Shown: positions 32,594-41,355, numbered from the stretch's first letter. The stretch: 64,000 bases of DNA from Gimesia fumaroli (GCF_007754425.1 NZ_CP037452.1:1934664-1998663), one strand, 5' to 3'. The notes: a model not told the origin generated them from the letters alone. Translations and numbers: made by a program.

Positions 32594-32868
32594 CAGTCAC
32601 CAATCCTTTCCAGCGTGATTCGCCACTTACCGGGATTCACTGGCCGATTAGAATGGTCAACGTCGATAACAGATGCGAATGCTCCTTGTTTCACGGCCTC
32701 AGCTATCAGCATGATTGCGCACGTTGAATACATCAGCGCCGACCTGCCGTTGGTTTCTTGATAGAAATCCAAGCCGAGTTTCTTGACTGCTCGACCGATT
32801 GAGGCATCGTCCCAGGTGAGGATATTCATTGACAGTGCCTCTTCTTTTGTGAGATCCAGTTGGGCCAT
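32593..32868 (-). CDS. Small phage protein
   Basis: A 91-residue mostly helical protein (ALMYSTCAIMLIAEAVKQGAF) with a strand-like end. No family recognised. It abuts its neighbours within a few bases, part of the early series. Confidence 0.55.
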   Translation of the reverse strand: MAQLDLTKEEALSMNILTWDDASIGRAVKKLGLDFYQETNGRSALMYSTCAIMLIAEAVKQGAFASVIDVDHSNRPVNPGKWRITLERIGD

Positions 32869-32872
32869 CCAA

Positions 32873-33103
32873 TCACCTCTTTACCGTCTGGCGTTTTTCG
32901 AGTCGATCAGCCAGTTCCCGCAACGCTTGCGGTGCTGTTTCAGGATCGACAGTCGCACCATACTGAGTGATGCCATCGTCCTGAAAGATGATCAGCATTG
33001 AACCGATCGTGTCTTTCGTCTGGCACTGCTCGATGAATCGGAGCTGATAATTCAGATGCTCATTCAGCTCTGGCTCTGTCATGTACTTCAGAAGCCTAGG
33101 CAT
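32873..33103 (-). CDS. Small phage protein
   Basis: A 76-residue protein starting at ATG 33103 after AAGGGGG; the frame to 33286 lies inside the upstream gene and is rejected. Sequence features: a helical N terminus, then MLIIFQDDGITQYGATVD and a C-terminal helix (PQALRELADRLEKRQ). It overlaps the upstream stop by 8 bases. Confidence 0.55.
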   Translation of the reverse strand: MPRLLKYMTEPELNEHLNYQLRFIEQCQTKDTIGSMLIIFQDDGITQYGATVDPETAPQALRELADRLEKRQTVKR

Positions 33104-33497
33104 TGTCGCCCCCTTCTGGTTTATCTGAAGTGAAACCTGCCTCACGACCGATGCTAGCATACTTTTGAGACGTCGACTCTCCATCGTCTTCACCTGAGTC
33201 CTGAACCCCGCAGTGTTGACAGAACACATCCACGATCCGATCCAGAACCATGTCAGCGGCAGCATCATACGAATGATAATTGTCACCCTTGACGCGATGC
33301 TGAATAACAGATTTGAGAAAAGCCTGCTGCTCTTCGCGAGTGAGAATTATCTCTGGGTCCTTAAATTCGATAATGGCAGGGTTATCACCTGGCCTGCTGG
33401 CATCTGGCTCAGTAACGTCGTGCAGGACTTGCCCACGAAAACGTTTCAGGGATTCATACTCGCAGTTTGTGATATCGCTAAGAAGAACTTGCTCCAT
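33096..33497 (-). CDS. Hypothetical early protein after the attenuator-like leader
   Basis: A 133-residue acidic protein. It has a helical central part (IILTREEQQAFLKSVIQHRVKG) and CQHCGV near residue 100. GGGGAAG lies 8 bases before the ATG. It is the first gene left of the attenuator-like structure at 33519-33590, so its expression and that of the following genes may depend on read-through. Confidence 0.6.
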   Translation of the reverse strand: MEQVLLSDITNCEYESLKRFRGQVLHDVTEPDASRPGDNPAIIEFKDPEIILTREEQQAFLKSVIQHRVKGDNYHSYDAAADMVLDRIVDVFCQHCGVQDSGEDDGESTSQKYASIGREAGFTSDKPEGGDNA

Positions 33498-33518
33498 GAT
33501 TCACTTCCCCATGTACGT

Positions 33519-33590
33519 AAAAAAACCTCACACGGCGCGAAGACTGCGTGAGGTTTCAATCGTTAATCACACGCAGCCACATTGACTGCG
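33519..33590 (-). promoter_or_regulatory. Attenuator-like leader: terminator plus competing hairpin
   Basis: On the - strand, a hairpin CGCAG...CTGCG (33590-33572) is followed by a terminator-like stem of nine base pairs, AAACCTCAC/GTGAGGTTT (33556-33548 with 33531-33523), with an uninterrupted T-run (33525-33519). CTGCGTG of the first hairpin (33576-33570) can pair with CACGCAG at the foot of the terminator (33550-33544), so the two structures can be mutually exclusive. It lies between the HTH gene and the early gene starting at 33497. Confidence 0.5.
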
Positions 33591-33610
33591 TAGAACATTA
33601 ACGCAAAATA

Positions 33611-33639
33611 TACGCTAAGGTAAATGGAAAGTTAGCATA
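33611..33639. promoter_or_regulatory. Operator-like half-sites of the tandem-HTH regulator
   Basis: TACGCTAA (33611-33618) and TTAGCATA (33632-33639) form an imperfect inverted repeat (7 of 8). The first half matches the perfect palindrome in front of the tandem-HTH gene at 34049. It lies upstream of the leader of the early operon, where a TATATT-like -10 is visible on the - strand. Confidence 0.4.
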
Positions 33640-33654
33640 AAAGTGGAAATTATT

Positions 33655-34032
33655 TCAAATTTCTTTTTTCGGTCTGCCAATCTTTCGTGGAATGGATTTC
33701 AGCTTTTCCATCCCTTTATCAGAGATAAAGCGATCTCGCCCTTTGATTTCTCCGATCCCATTCTCAAGACAGAGCTGGCGAATACGACTATCACTCACAC
33801 CAAGCCTCTCTGCCGCCTCACTTACTGTGAACGTATTCTGAGGCTTCTTTGGCTGCGTGCGAATTTCTTGAAGCTTGTCCATATCGTCAGGCGTAAGAAA
33901 TCTGTCCCGTCCTCGTTTGCTACCGATATTATTATCGATGCAAATCTGACGAACTCTCGCAGTGGTAATTCCAAATTCCTCTGCGGCTTCCTTGACTGTT
34001 TTCAGGTCCGAAAAATCCTGAATAGTTGACAT
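33655..34032 (-). CDS. Tandem helix-turn-helix regulator next to the tRNA junction
   Basis: A 125-residue protein with two copies of an excisionase/MerR-like helix-turn-helix: TVKEAAEEFGITTARVRQICID (about residues 10-31) and TVSEAAERLGVSDSRIRQLCLE (about 68-89). Each is followed by a basic loop, SKRGRDRFLTPDDM and EIKGRDRFISDKGM. ATG 34032 lies 7 bases after GGAGG; ATG 34038 is too close to it. It is the last prophage gene before the tRNA-Pro and has a 12-bp palindrome in its leader. It could be an excisionase, a repressor or both. Confidence 0.8.
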   Translation of the reverse strand: MSTIQDFSDLKTVKEAAEEFGITTARVRQICIDNNIGSKRGRDRFLTPDDMDKLQEIRTQPKKPQNTFTVSEAAERLGVSDSRIRQLCLENGIGEIKGRDRFISDKGMEKLKSIPRKIGRPKKEI

Positions 34033-34048
34033 GATCATTCCTCCGTTA

Positions 34049-34060
34049 TACGCTAGCGTA
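34049..34060. promoter_or_regulatory. Perfect palindrome TACGCTAGCGTA in front of the tandem-HTH gene
   Basis: A 12-bp perfect palindrome 17 bases ahead of the ATG. Half of it recurs at 33611 upstream of the early operon. Its position would let a protein bound here block transcription or initiation of the HTH gene, so autoregulation by the tandem-HTH protein is the simple reading. Confidence 0.5.
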
Positions 34061-34173
34061 AAAATGGCGTCAATGAAAAAGAGGCGACGAGAGCTGATCA
34101 GAATTTCAATCAGCCCTCGCACCTTTAGTTTCTTCAAGCGTTCAAAAGTTATTTTTCAAACGGCTTGTAACAG

Positions 34174-34247
34174 TCGGGACGACAGGATTTGAACCTGCGA
34201 CCTCTACACCCCCAGTGTAGCGCGCTACCAGGCTGCGCCACGTCCCG
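34174..34247 (-). tRNA. tRNA-Pro(GGG)
   Basis: A 74-nt cloverleaf with acceptor stem CGGGACG/CGTCCCG, D-loop AGCCTGGTAG, anticodon stem CTACA/TGTAG with loop CTGGGGG (anticodon GGG), and T-arm CAGGTTCAAATCCTG. CCA is not encoded. Its 3' end faces the prophage. tRNA 3' ends are usual integration sites for tyrosine recombinases, so this is probably the right attachment site; the other copy would lie left of the window. Confidence 0.95.
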
Positions 34248-34652
34248 ATTTTGTTACCGCTCTGAATTTGCTGGTTCAGAAATGGGTAACTTACTATTGA
34301 TGAGCACTTTATCGCACGCCCGCGGCAGAAATTCAAGATAACCGAGTCACTTACCCGCTTATGTCTTCAAAATAATCTGCGAAAATCAGTAAAACTGCTT
34401 TTTTCAGGGGCTGGGTGATAGTAGGAAACATTTCAGGGGGATCAGGTTCGCAGGTTCCTGTTTATTTATCCTGTTTGGGTGTATGTGCGTAAGTTATTAT
34501 ATAGAAATGAATTACGGTTTAATTTCAGAGGCTCGCGAAATGAAACTTCTCTTGGCATAAATAGGGAAGCTCAGTAGAATCCCCGCTCTAGAATCAGGCT
34601 TTCGCGCCTGAACGTTCATTTTTTGTCGTCGTCAGTCCCTGTCAAATCATCC
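34248..34652. other. Intergenic region between tRNA-Pro and PEGA lipoprotein
   Basis: No gene seen. It should hold the tRNA promoter near 34250-34320 and the promoter of the PEGA gene. The only structure is a hairpin TCAGGC (34594-34599) with GCCTGA (34606-34611), followed on the + strand by six Ts at 34619-34624; this resembles an intrinsic terminator just ahead of the lipoprotein gene. Confidence 0.4.
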
Positions 34653-35126
34653 ATGTCCGATTCTGTTTCCCCTGACAATTCCGATTTAGCCCTGTCCGCC
34701 CCAGAGCGTGTCTCCGTTTCTAAGAGACGTTGGCTGCTGGTTGCGCTATTGCTGTTGGTATCCAGCACTCAATTTGGCTGTGTGCATCGGAGAATGACCA
34801 TACGTTCGATTCCGTCGGGCGCTCTGGTCAAGGTTGATGGAGAAGAGATCGGATATACGCCAGCCTCTGTCGACTTCACTTACTATGGCACTCGTGAAAT
34901 CACACTCACCAAAGATGGTTATGAAACGCAGACGGTAATGCAAAAGGTGAAGACGCCCTGGTATCAAGTGATGCCGCTGGACCTTGTCTCTGATAATCTA
35001 TTGCCGTTCGAGGTGACGAATCGGCATGAGTTTACCTACCAGTTACAACCCAAAGTGGTGGTGCCGACGGAAGAGTTGTTGAATCGCGGCAATTTACTGC
35101 GCAGCGAAACGCAAATCGGACAATAG
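34653..35126 (+). CDS. PEGA-domain lipoprotein
   Basis: A 157-residue protein with an N-terminal polar leader, a hydrophobic helix (RRWLLVALLLLVSSTQFGC) ending in a lipobox Cys, and a PEGA domain: TIRSIPSGALVKVDGEEIGYTPASV and an ITLTKDGYETQT strand (about residues 50-95). PEGA domains are surface-anchored beta modules of unknown binding. ATG 34653 is chosen over an in-frame TTG 30 bases upstream that lies on the T-run. Mature protein probably faces the periplasm. Confidence 0.8.
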   Translation: MSDSVSPDNSDLALSAPERVSVSKRRWLLVALLLLVSSTQFGCVHRRMTIRSIPSGALVKVDGEEIGYTPASVDFTYYGTREITLTKDGYETQTVMQKVKTPWYQVMPLDLVSDNLLPFEVTNRHEFTYQLQPKVVVPTEELLNRGNLLRSETQIGQ

Positions 35127-35137
35127 CCTTTTGCTTG

Positions 35138-35971
35138 TTATTTCTTCTTCGGCGATGCGCGCTGGATCACAAATTCCAAGATAGAAATACTATCCTCATA
35201 AGACGTCGCATGACCTTGCCGGGGGCGGTCGATCAGCAGCACGGTTCCGTTGATCTGTTTGAGCACTTTACTTAAACGGCGGGCGCTGTCAGGGGGAACC
35301 AGTCGGTCCTGCCCGCCGACCGCAATGCTGACAGGCATGGTCAATTTCTCAGGCCAATACTCGGCACTCCGTTTTTTATATTCATGAGGAATTTCCTGCT
35401 TCGTCCCGCCGAAGGAGGCCTGGATGGCTGGTTGGAACTGATCGTATTCCAGATGATTGGCCGTGGGATTCATGGCGGCGACGCCATTGATGAGTTCCGG
35501 GTGAATCGTCGCAAAGGTCAGGCTGGACGATCCGCCCATCGATCCGCCGCACAAAAATATGTTGGTAATTTGATATTTCGATTTCAGATCGTGGATGATT
35601 TGAACCAGATCGGCTTCAGCCTGGGGACCCATCCACGAGGTCCGTGCGCGATAATCGGGCGAGACATAAATCATCTGATATTTCTGAGCGATATCGCGGG
35701 CTGCCTTGCATTCACCACGCTGATTTTTAATGAATTGCCAGCGATCCGAGCCATGACCGTGCAGGGCGATTAAAAGTGAGTGTGGTTTCTGATCCGAAAA
35801 CGCTTCAGGCAGAAGCATGACATAACGCTGCTTTGTCTGATCGCAGTTTGCGATGAATTCGATATCTTGGGGGGCTGTCTTTTCCAGCGATGGTTCGGCG
35901 GCGAAGCCTCCGTATTCGATGAGGATCATCAACGTACAGACGATAGTAAAGATTTGATTTCGTTTCATCAT
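35138..35971 (-). CDS. Secreted alpha/beta-hydrolase (esterase/depolymerase type)
   Basis: A 277-residue protein with a signal peptide (about 1-24). The fold landmarks are HGHG near residue 71 (oxyanion loop), GGSMGGSSS near residue 140 (nucleophilic Ser in the GxSxG elbow), a GGQDRLV segment near 218 with the acidic residue, and GHATS near 254 with the catalytic His. This is close to the PHB-depolymerase/feruloyl esterase-like group. It is convergent with the PEGA gene, with 11 bases between stops. Confidence 0.8.
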   Translation of the reverse strand: MMKRNQIFTIVCTLMILIEYGGFAAEPSLEKTAPQDIEFIANCDQTKQRYVMLLPEAFSDQKPHSLLIALHGHGSDRWQFIKNQRGECKAARDIAQKYQMIYVSPDYRARTSWMGPQAEADLVQIIHDLKSKYQITNIFLCGGSMGGSSSLTFATIHPELINGVAAMNPTANHLEYDQFQPAIQASFGGTKQEIPHEYKKRSAEYWPEKLTMPVSIAVGGQDRLVPPDSARRLSKVLKQINGTVLLIDRPRQGHATSYEDSISILEFVIQRASPKKK

Positions 35972-36004
35972 ATCTATTTTATTCTATGCGGGTTTGAAAG
36001 TCTG

Positions 36005-37678
36005 TTACCAGAAGAAGCCAAAGATAATCCAGAATGAAAGTGCGATTAATAAAATGGCGTACCAGTTCGGATTTAGATATTGTGGGACTGGTTTTGAAAA
36101 GGGAGAGAGCTTGATCTCAAGCAGTTCCTGTCGACTTTCGGAGAGCCAGTCGTGCTTTGGCGAAACTTCAGGCTGTTTCTTTTCCGGTAGAGCTTCTTTT
36201 TTCAGCCAGCCCCATTTTATTGCTGCTGCAAACATGGCGGTGGCTGTGACGATCATGGAGCAGGGGAAGGCATACCATTTTTCGGTCAGCATGGGGCTGA
36301 GCCATTCAAGATCGAAGAGTTCGCGGTCGATGAACCCCAGCAGGCCGAACAGGGAGCCGGCGATCAGTCCGACGAGGCCGCTTTCACGCGGGACTCTGGT
36401 CAGGACGCCTAACAGATAAATCGTAAACAGGGGGGTGACGAAAATGGGAATCAGGGTGCGAAATGCCTGGATCATGTTGTCATAGCGGACGATGAACGGG
36501 ATATAGAGAAAGCCCATCAGCAGGATGCCGATGGTGGCCCAGCGCGTGACTTTCAGGTAATGTTTTTCGGTCTGATCGGTACATATCCAGCGTGCGTAAA
36601 TATCGCGAGTAAACAGAGCCGACAATGCGGAGCCGATGGAATCGAAGGTACTGATGGCGGCGGATAAAATTCCGGCAACGACCAGTCCTTTAAAACCGGG
36701 GGCCAGAAACTGATTTGCGTAATAGGGAAACAACTGGTCGGCGGCGGAATGATCGGTAAATTCGGGAACGATCACACGGCCCATGACGCCCATCAACGTG
36801 GTTCCGATCATGATGGGCATAATCAGCAGGCAGCCGAACAGCGTTGCCATTTTCATATCCCAGAGAGACCGTGCGCCCATCAGTCTCATGGTTTGCGTGT
36901 GATTCACGGTGTAATAACCCAGACCCACGATGGTCCAGCCGATGACAATCAGATAGGGAGACGTGGAGTTCGCATCCTGGAACTGACCGATGTGTAACCA
37001 GTTAATCAGCGGCTGTCCCTGTTCATCGGTCGACTCCGATAATTTTTGAACGGTTTCCGACCAGCCTCCGCTGGCAGACCAGACGGCACAGAAAATGGCA
37101 ATGCCGCCGGCGATCATGATCAGGCTCTGTAAGGCGTCGGTCCAGACCACCGAGGTCAAGCCGCCCCAGGTTGTGTAGGCGGCTGTGAAGATGACGAGTA
37201 AGACGATCAAAGCCCAGCATTGGACTGGTGTAAATTCGAGGATTCCTTGCAGCATCAGATAGATGGACCAGATCATCAGCCCCAGCATACTGGTCCGGTA
37301 TTGAATTTGAATCAGTGCGCTGATCGTTCGAATCGATTTTCCGAAGCGGGTTTCCAGGTATTCGGCGTTGGTATAAAAGCCACCTCGATATAAGACAGGT
37401 ACGACGATGAATGAAGCCAAGATGGCCCCGCAGACACTGGCCAGGGTAAAGGCTGTGATGATATGCATGCCGTGGTTATACGCGTAGCCGGTTAACGAGA
37501 CCGCGTCGGCATTGTCGACACTGGTGGCAAAAATCGAAAGTCCCAGACCCCACCAGGGAAGAGAGCGGCCCCCCAGAAACCAGTCACTACTGGATTTGGT
37601 GCTGCGGGCCAGATAAAATCCGAACGCGATGACAGATCCATTCAGGACGAAAACGATTAACCAGTCTAGCCAACTCAT
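36005..37678 (-). CDS. Sodium:solute symporter family protein
   Basis: A 557-residue SSS transporter with about 13 membrane segments. N-terminal landmarks are FYLARSTKSSSDWFLGGRSLPWW, GLGLSIFATSVDN and AEYLETRFGKSIR. TAAYTTWGGLTSVVWTDALQ near residue 165 is the conserved WGGl...TD region. A soluble C-terminal segment links the last helix. It is the last gene of the GntR-headed operon and presumably imports its substrate. Confidence 0.9.
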   Translation of the reverse strand: MSWLDWLIVFVLNGSVIAFGFYLARSTKSSSDWFLGGRSLPWWGLGLSIFATSVDNADAVSLTGYAYNHGMHIITAFTLASVCGAILASFIVVPVLYRGGFYTNAEYLETRFGKSIRTISALIQIQYRTSMLGLMIWSIYLMLQGILEFTPVQCWALIVLLVIFTAAYTTWGGLTSVVWTDALQSLIMIAGGIAIFCAVWSASGGWSETVQKLSESTDEQGQPLINWLHIGQFQDANSTSPYLIVIGWTIVGLGYYTVNHTQTMRLMGARSLWDMKMATLFGCLLIMPIMIGTTLMGVMGRVIVPEFTDHSAADQLFPYYANQFLAPGFKGLVVAGILSAAISTFDSIGSALSALFTRDIYARWICTDQTEKHYLKVTRWATIGILLMGFLYIPFIVRYDNMIQAFRTLIPIFVTPLFTIYLLGVLTRVPRESGLVGLIAGSLFGLLGFIDRELFDLEWLSPMLTEKWYAFPCSMIVTATAMFAAAIKWGWLKKEALPEKKQPEVSPKHDWLSESRQELLEIKLSPFSKPVPQYLNPNWYAILLIALSFWIIFGFFW

Positions 37679-37696
37679 AAGAGATCCCTATCATGG

Positions 37697-38731
37697 TTAT
37701 GCAAACGTTTTCAGAATATCTGATTCCACGTCATGGGCCAGGCAGAACAGAATATCTCCCTGGCTGGTCAACGTGGGGCCGCGATGAGCAATCGCGATGC
37801 CGGCGGAGTTAGCCTGAATGATCGTGGGTTCGCGATCGGGACGTTCGAGGAAGTAGAGAGCTCCCAATGGTTGTCCCGAAGCAACGTCGGCTCCCACATC
37901 CACAAAACTTTCGAAGAGCCCGGACTCCGGCGCGAAAATGTAATCTTCTGCATCGAGTGCCTGGATCCAGCGAGTGGGAGGCAGCCCTAAATCCGAACGG
38001 CTCTGTTCTTCTCCTTGCAGTACCTTCAGATGAACCAATACGTTGTGCAGTCCCTCCTGTGAGAGACGATGGACGGCAGCGTTTGTAACTTCGCCGCCTC
38101 CCATTTCCGTGGTGACGACAGTTTTTCCCATATTTTCTGCTTCGACCGGCAGGAGACCTTTGCCGGCGATGTCGGCGTACAGGAATGAGAAATCGGTATT
38201 ATAAGCCTGAGTGGCCTGCGCCATCCGGCGGCGTTGTTCGAGATCGTCTACCAGATGCATATGGGCGCACGGATAAAAATAGACGCCGCGACCGCCGGTA
38301 TGCAGGTCGATGACGACATCGACGCGTGGAAAAATTTCGTGCGTCAGGTAATGCGCCATAATGTCGGTGACGGTGCCGTCGGCGTTTCCGGGGAAACAAC
38401 GATTCAGGTTCTTACCATCCAGAGGAGAAAGACGGGTGGCTGCTTTGGCGGCAGGAATGTTAATGGCGGGGATGAAAATAATGCGTCCTGAAATCTCATC
38501 CAGGTTGAGCGATTTCATGAGTTTCATGATGGCGATTTGACCGGGATATTCATCGCCGTGATTGCCCGCCATCAGCAGCACGGTGGGGCCTTCGCCGTTT
38601 GCGATGGTGGAAATGGGAATCTGGAGTTGCGACCAGCCACTCAGATTATAGGAAAACGGAATATTCAGCGTGCCCCACTGAATTCCGGGTTTCTCGAAAT
38701 CGATCTTCGTGCGAATGGGAGTTTGTGACAT
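37697..38731 (-). CDS. Zinc deacylase of the succinylglutamate desuccinylase/aspartoacylase family
   Basis: A 344-residue protein. Zinc ligands are in AGNHGDEYPGQ (His-x-x-Glu, about residues 56-66) and VIDLHTGG (His, about 140), and TTEMGGGE near 209 fits the catalytic Glu region. The family hydrolyses N-acyl amino acids or related amides; members close to DoeB act on N-acetyl-diaminobutyrate. The true substrate is unknown. It is 18 bases from the symporter and in one operon with an enolase-superfamily enzyme. Confidence 0.85.
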   Translation of the reverse strand: MSQTPIRTKIDFEKPGIQWGTLNIPFSYNLSGWSQLQIPISTIANGEGPTVLLMAGNHGDEYPGQIAIMKLMKSLNLDEISGRIIFIPAINIPAAKAATRLSPLDGKNLNRCFPGNADGTVTDIMAHYLTHEIFPRVDVVIDLHTGGRGVYFYPCAHMHLVDDLEQRRRMAQATQAYNTDFSFLYADIAGKGLLPVEAENMGKTVVTTEMGGGEVTNAAVHRLSQEGLHNVLVHLKVLQGEEQSRSDLGLPPTRWIQALDAEDYIFAPESGLFESFVDVGADVASGQPLGALYFLERPDREPTIIQANSAGIAIAHRGPTLTSQGDILFCLAHDVESDILKTFA

Positions 38732-38773
38732 CGTGCTGATTCTATTTCAAAAGGGGGAAATCGGATGTTGACT

Positions 38774-39892
38774 TTATTTGGATTCTGAAACAACGTGGGC
38801 CGCGATGAATTCTTCATTCAGCGTGATTCCGAGTCCGGGGCGATTGGGAACTTGGATCACGCCATTTTCCGCCTGGACTTTTTCGTAGGTCAATTCGTGC
38901 CGGAGCGGTTCGTCTTCGACACAGTCTTCAAAGATGAAGGCGTCTTTGCAGGTGGCTAGCCAGTGCAGACTGGCGGCGACGGTGATCGGGCTGGTGTAGC
39001 AGTGATTACAGGGACGGGCGCCGATTTCCGCGACGCGTTGCTTCAAGTAAGAGGCTTCGGTGAAACCATTGCGGGCCAGGTCGATTTGATAAACGTCGAG
39101 GGCTCTCTGATCAAAGTAGGGGCGGAACGATTCGCGGCCGCACTCTTCTTCACCGGCGGCGATCGGCACGGGAGAGCGATCTTTGAGCCAGGCATAGCCG
39201 GCGACATCGTGGGGGAAGAGCGGCTCTTCGAGCCAGCCGATGTTGTAATCAGAAAACGCGTGGGCACGCTGTAATGCGGTTCGGGCATCCCAGACGCAGC
39301 CTGCGTCAATCAGTAATATACCATCTCCCATTCCTTCGCGGGCACCGGCGACAAGTTCCAGGTCGAGTTGTTCTGACTGGCCCATCGGTTCCCAACCGAA
39401 TTTGACCGCTGTGTATCCGTTTTCAATCCAGCGCTGGGCGATATCGCAGGTTTCCTGGCCATCTTTGCCGAACAGAATCGAGGCATACGCTTGGAATTCG
39501 TTGTGGTGCTGGCCTCCCAGCAGACGGTGAATCGGCTCGCCGAAGTGTTTGCCTTTCAAATCCCAGAGCGCCATGTCAATGGCCGCCATCGCAGTGATGG
39601 TGACGCCAGTTCTGCCAAAGTACATGGTGTGCCGATACATTTTCTGCCAGAGTCGTTCTGTTTCCAGCGGATTTTCGCCGATGAGCAGTTCGCGTAAGCC
39701 ACAGGCGACATTGTGACTGTAAGGGGCGTCGATGATTGCTTTGACGACTTCGGGAGAGGAATCTGCTTCGCCGATGCCTTCCAGTCCATTGTCGGTTTTA
39801 ATGCGGACCAGAACGGAATCCTGGCAGCTGGCTGTTTTATTCGTGACGGAACCGGATCTCAAAATTTGACAAGTGATTTGCTCGATTTTCAT
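38774..39892 (-). CDS. Mandelate racemase/enolase superfamily enzyme
   Basis: A 372-residue enzyme. The N-terminal capping domain ends with MAAIDMALWDLKGKH near 105. The barrel has AVKFGWEP (Lys, about 160), then metal ligands LLIDAG (about 190), WLEEPL (about 217) and IAAGEEE (about 243), and a His in NHCYTSPIT (about 300). This fits acid-sugar dehydratases or epimerases of the MR subgroup. Substrate unknown; next to a deacylase and a symporter, it probably takes part in catabolism of an acylated or acidic sugar. Confidence 0.85.
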   Translation of the reverse strand: MKIEQITCQILRSGSVTNKTASCQDSVLVRIKTDNGLEGIGEADSSPEVVKAIIDAPYSHNVACGLRELLIGENPLETERLWQKMYRHTMYFGRTGVTITAMAAIDMALWDLKGKHFGEPIHRLLGGQHHNEFQAYASILFGKDGQETCDIAQRWIENGYTAVKFGWEPMGQSEQLDLELVAGAREGMGDGILLIDAGCVWDARTALQRAHAFSDYNIGWLEEPLFPHDVAGYAWLKDRSPVPIAAGEEECGRESFRPYFDQRALDVYQIDLARNGFTEASYLKQRVAEIGARPCNHCYTSPITVAASLHWLATCKDAFIFEDCVEDEPLRHELTYEKVQAENGVIQVPNRPGLGITLNEEFIAAHVVSESK

Positions 39893-39939
39893 AAACGTTG
39901 AGTGCCTTGAATGAAAAGTGTTTTCTGATGATGAATTGA

Positions 39940-41340
39940 CTAAGCAATGATTTCTTTCACAACGTGTCCGTGCACATCGGTTAAACGAAAATCTCGACCT
40001 GCATAGCGATAAGTGAGTCGTTCATGGTCGATGCCCAGTAGATGCAGCATGGTGGCATGGAGATCATGCACGTGGACTTTGTTTTCAGAAGCGGCGAAAC
40101 CGGTTTCATCGGTAGCGCCGTGGACGTAGCCCCCTTTGACACCACCGCCGGCCATCCACATGCTGAAGCCATAATGGTTGTGATCGCGTCCATCCATGGA
40201 AGGAAGTTCCGCAACGGGGGTCCTGCCGAATTCGCCACCCCAGAGAGTCAATGTTGAGTCCAACATACCGCGTTGTTTCAGGTCTGTCAGAAAGGCGGCG
40301 ATCGGTTGATCCCATTGTCCGCACAGGCGCTTCAGACTCTTTTCGATGCCGCTATGGTTGTCCCATTCCTGTCCGCCACTGTGCCAGACCTGAATAAAGC
40401 GGACGCCCTGTTCGAGTAGTCGGCGGGTCATTAAGAGCTGGCGGCCTTGCAGCCCATCACCGTACATTTCGTGGATGTGCTTTGGTTCTTTGGAAAGATC
40501 AAGCACATTCGAGGCTTCAAACTGCATGCGGTAGGCGAGTTCAAAAGACTGGATTCGCGCTTCGAGCAGGGAATCGTGTCCCCGTTGTGCTAAATGACGC
40601 TGATTGATCTTTTGTAACAGATCCAACTGTCTTCGTTGACGCTCGGGCGATTGCGGGTTGTTGATGTTTTCGATTAACCGTGAGACGTCGGTTTCTTTTG
40701 TGTCCAGGTGGGTTCCCTGAAAGGAGCCGGGCAGAAAAGCGGAACGCCAGTTTTTGGGACCGACGACGGGAAAACCATTCGGGCAGAGGACGACGAAACC
40801 GGGCAGATTTTCATTGAGGCTACCCAGGCCATAATTCACCCAGGAACCGAAGCTGGGACGGGGCAAGGCGTTGTCGCCGCAGTTCATCAATAGTAATGAT
40901 GGTTCATGATTGGGAATGTCAGAATGCATCGAGCGGATGATACACATGTCATCGATGTGGGCGGCTGTTTTTTGAAACAGCTCGCTGACTTCAATGCCGG
41001 ATTCGCCATATTTATGAAACTGAAAGGGAGAACCCAGAGCGCCGGCGGTTTTTCGTTCTGTGGGCAAATTCGGATTCGGGAGCGGCTTCCCATGAAACTT
41101 TTTGAGTAACGGTTTGGGATCAAAGGTGTCGACGTGTGAGGGGCCGCCGTTCATGAACAGGTGCACGACCTGTTTGGCTTGAGCCGGATGGTGTCGGGTG
41201 ATGGGAGTACTGCTTCCGGCTGCCTGCGCATTTTCTTTCGCAGTCAGACCGGCTAAGGCGAGCATGCCCATTCCCATGCCGGATCGCGTCAGCATTTCGC
41301 GCCGGGTACAGGGGGGGAGATTTTGTGTCAAAGGTTGCAT
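39940..41340 (-). CDS. DUF1501 protein
   Basis: A 466-residue protein with an N-terminal twin-arginine-like signal (CTRREMLTRSGMGMGMLALAGL), indicating Tat export. The core has the DUF1501 landmarks: VHLFMNGGPSHVDTFDPK near 58, a FQVWHSGGQEWDNHSG stretch near 317, and WGGEFGRTPVAE near 370 with DHNHYGFSMWMAGGGVKGG. DUF1501 is related to the alkaline phosphatase/sulfatase fold. In planctomycetes it nearly always sits next to a PSD1 cytochrome protein, as here. Confidence 0.92.
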   Translation of the reverse strand: MQPLTQNLPPCTRREMLTRSGMGMGMLALAGLTAKENAQAAGSSTPITRHHPAQAKQVVHLFMNGGPSHVDTFDPKPLLKKFHGKPLPNPNLPTERKTAGALGSPFQFHKYGESGIEVSELFQKTAAHIDDMCIIRSMHSDIPNHEPSLLLMNCGDNALPRPSFGSWVNYGLGSLNENLPGFVVLCPNGFPVVGPKNWRSAFLPGSFQGTHLDTKETDVSRLIENINNPQSPERQRRQLDLLQKINQRHLAQRGHDSLLEARIQSFELAYRMQFEASNVLDLSKEPKHIHEMYGDGLQGRQLLMTRRLLEQGVRFIQVWHSGGQEWDNHSGIEKSLKRLCGQWDQPIAAFLTDLKQRGMLDSTLTLWGGEFGRTPVAELPSMDGRDHNHYGFSMWMAGGGVKGGYVHGATDETGFAASENKVHVHDLHATMLHLLGIDHERLTYRYAGRDFRLTDVHGHVVKEIIA

Positions 41341-41355
41341 GGTTTTCCTGCTGAC

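Noticed and set aside
1..34170. Rightward open frames of 60-190 codons across the prophage, for example 20933-21505
   Set aside because: They run antisense to well-supported leftward genes, lack recognisable domains and arise from codon bias in the opposite strand.
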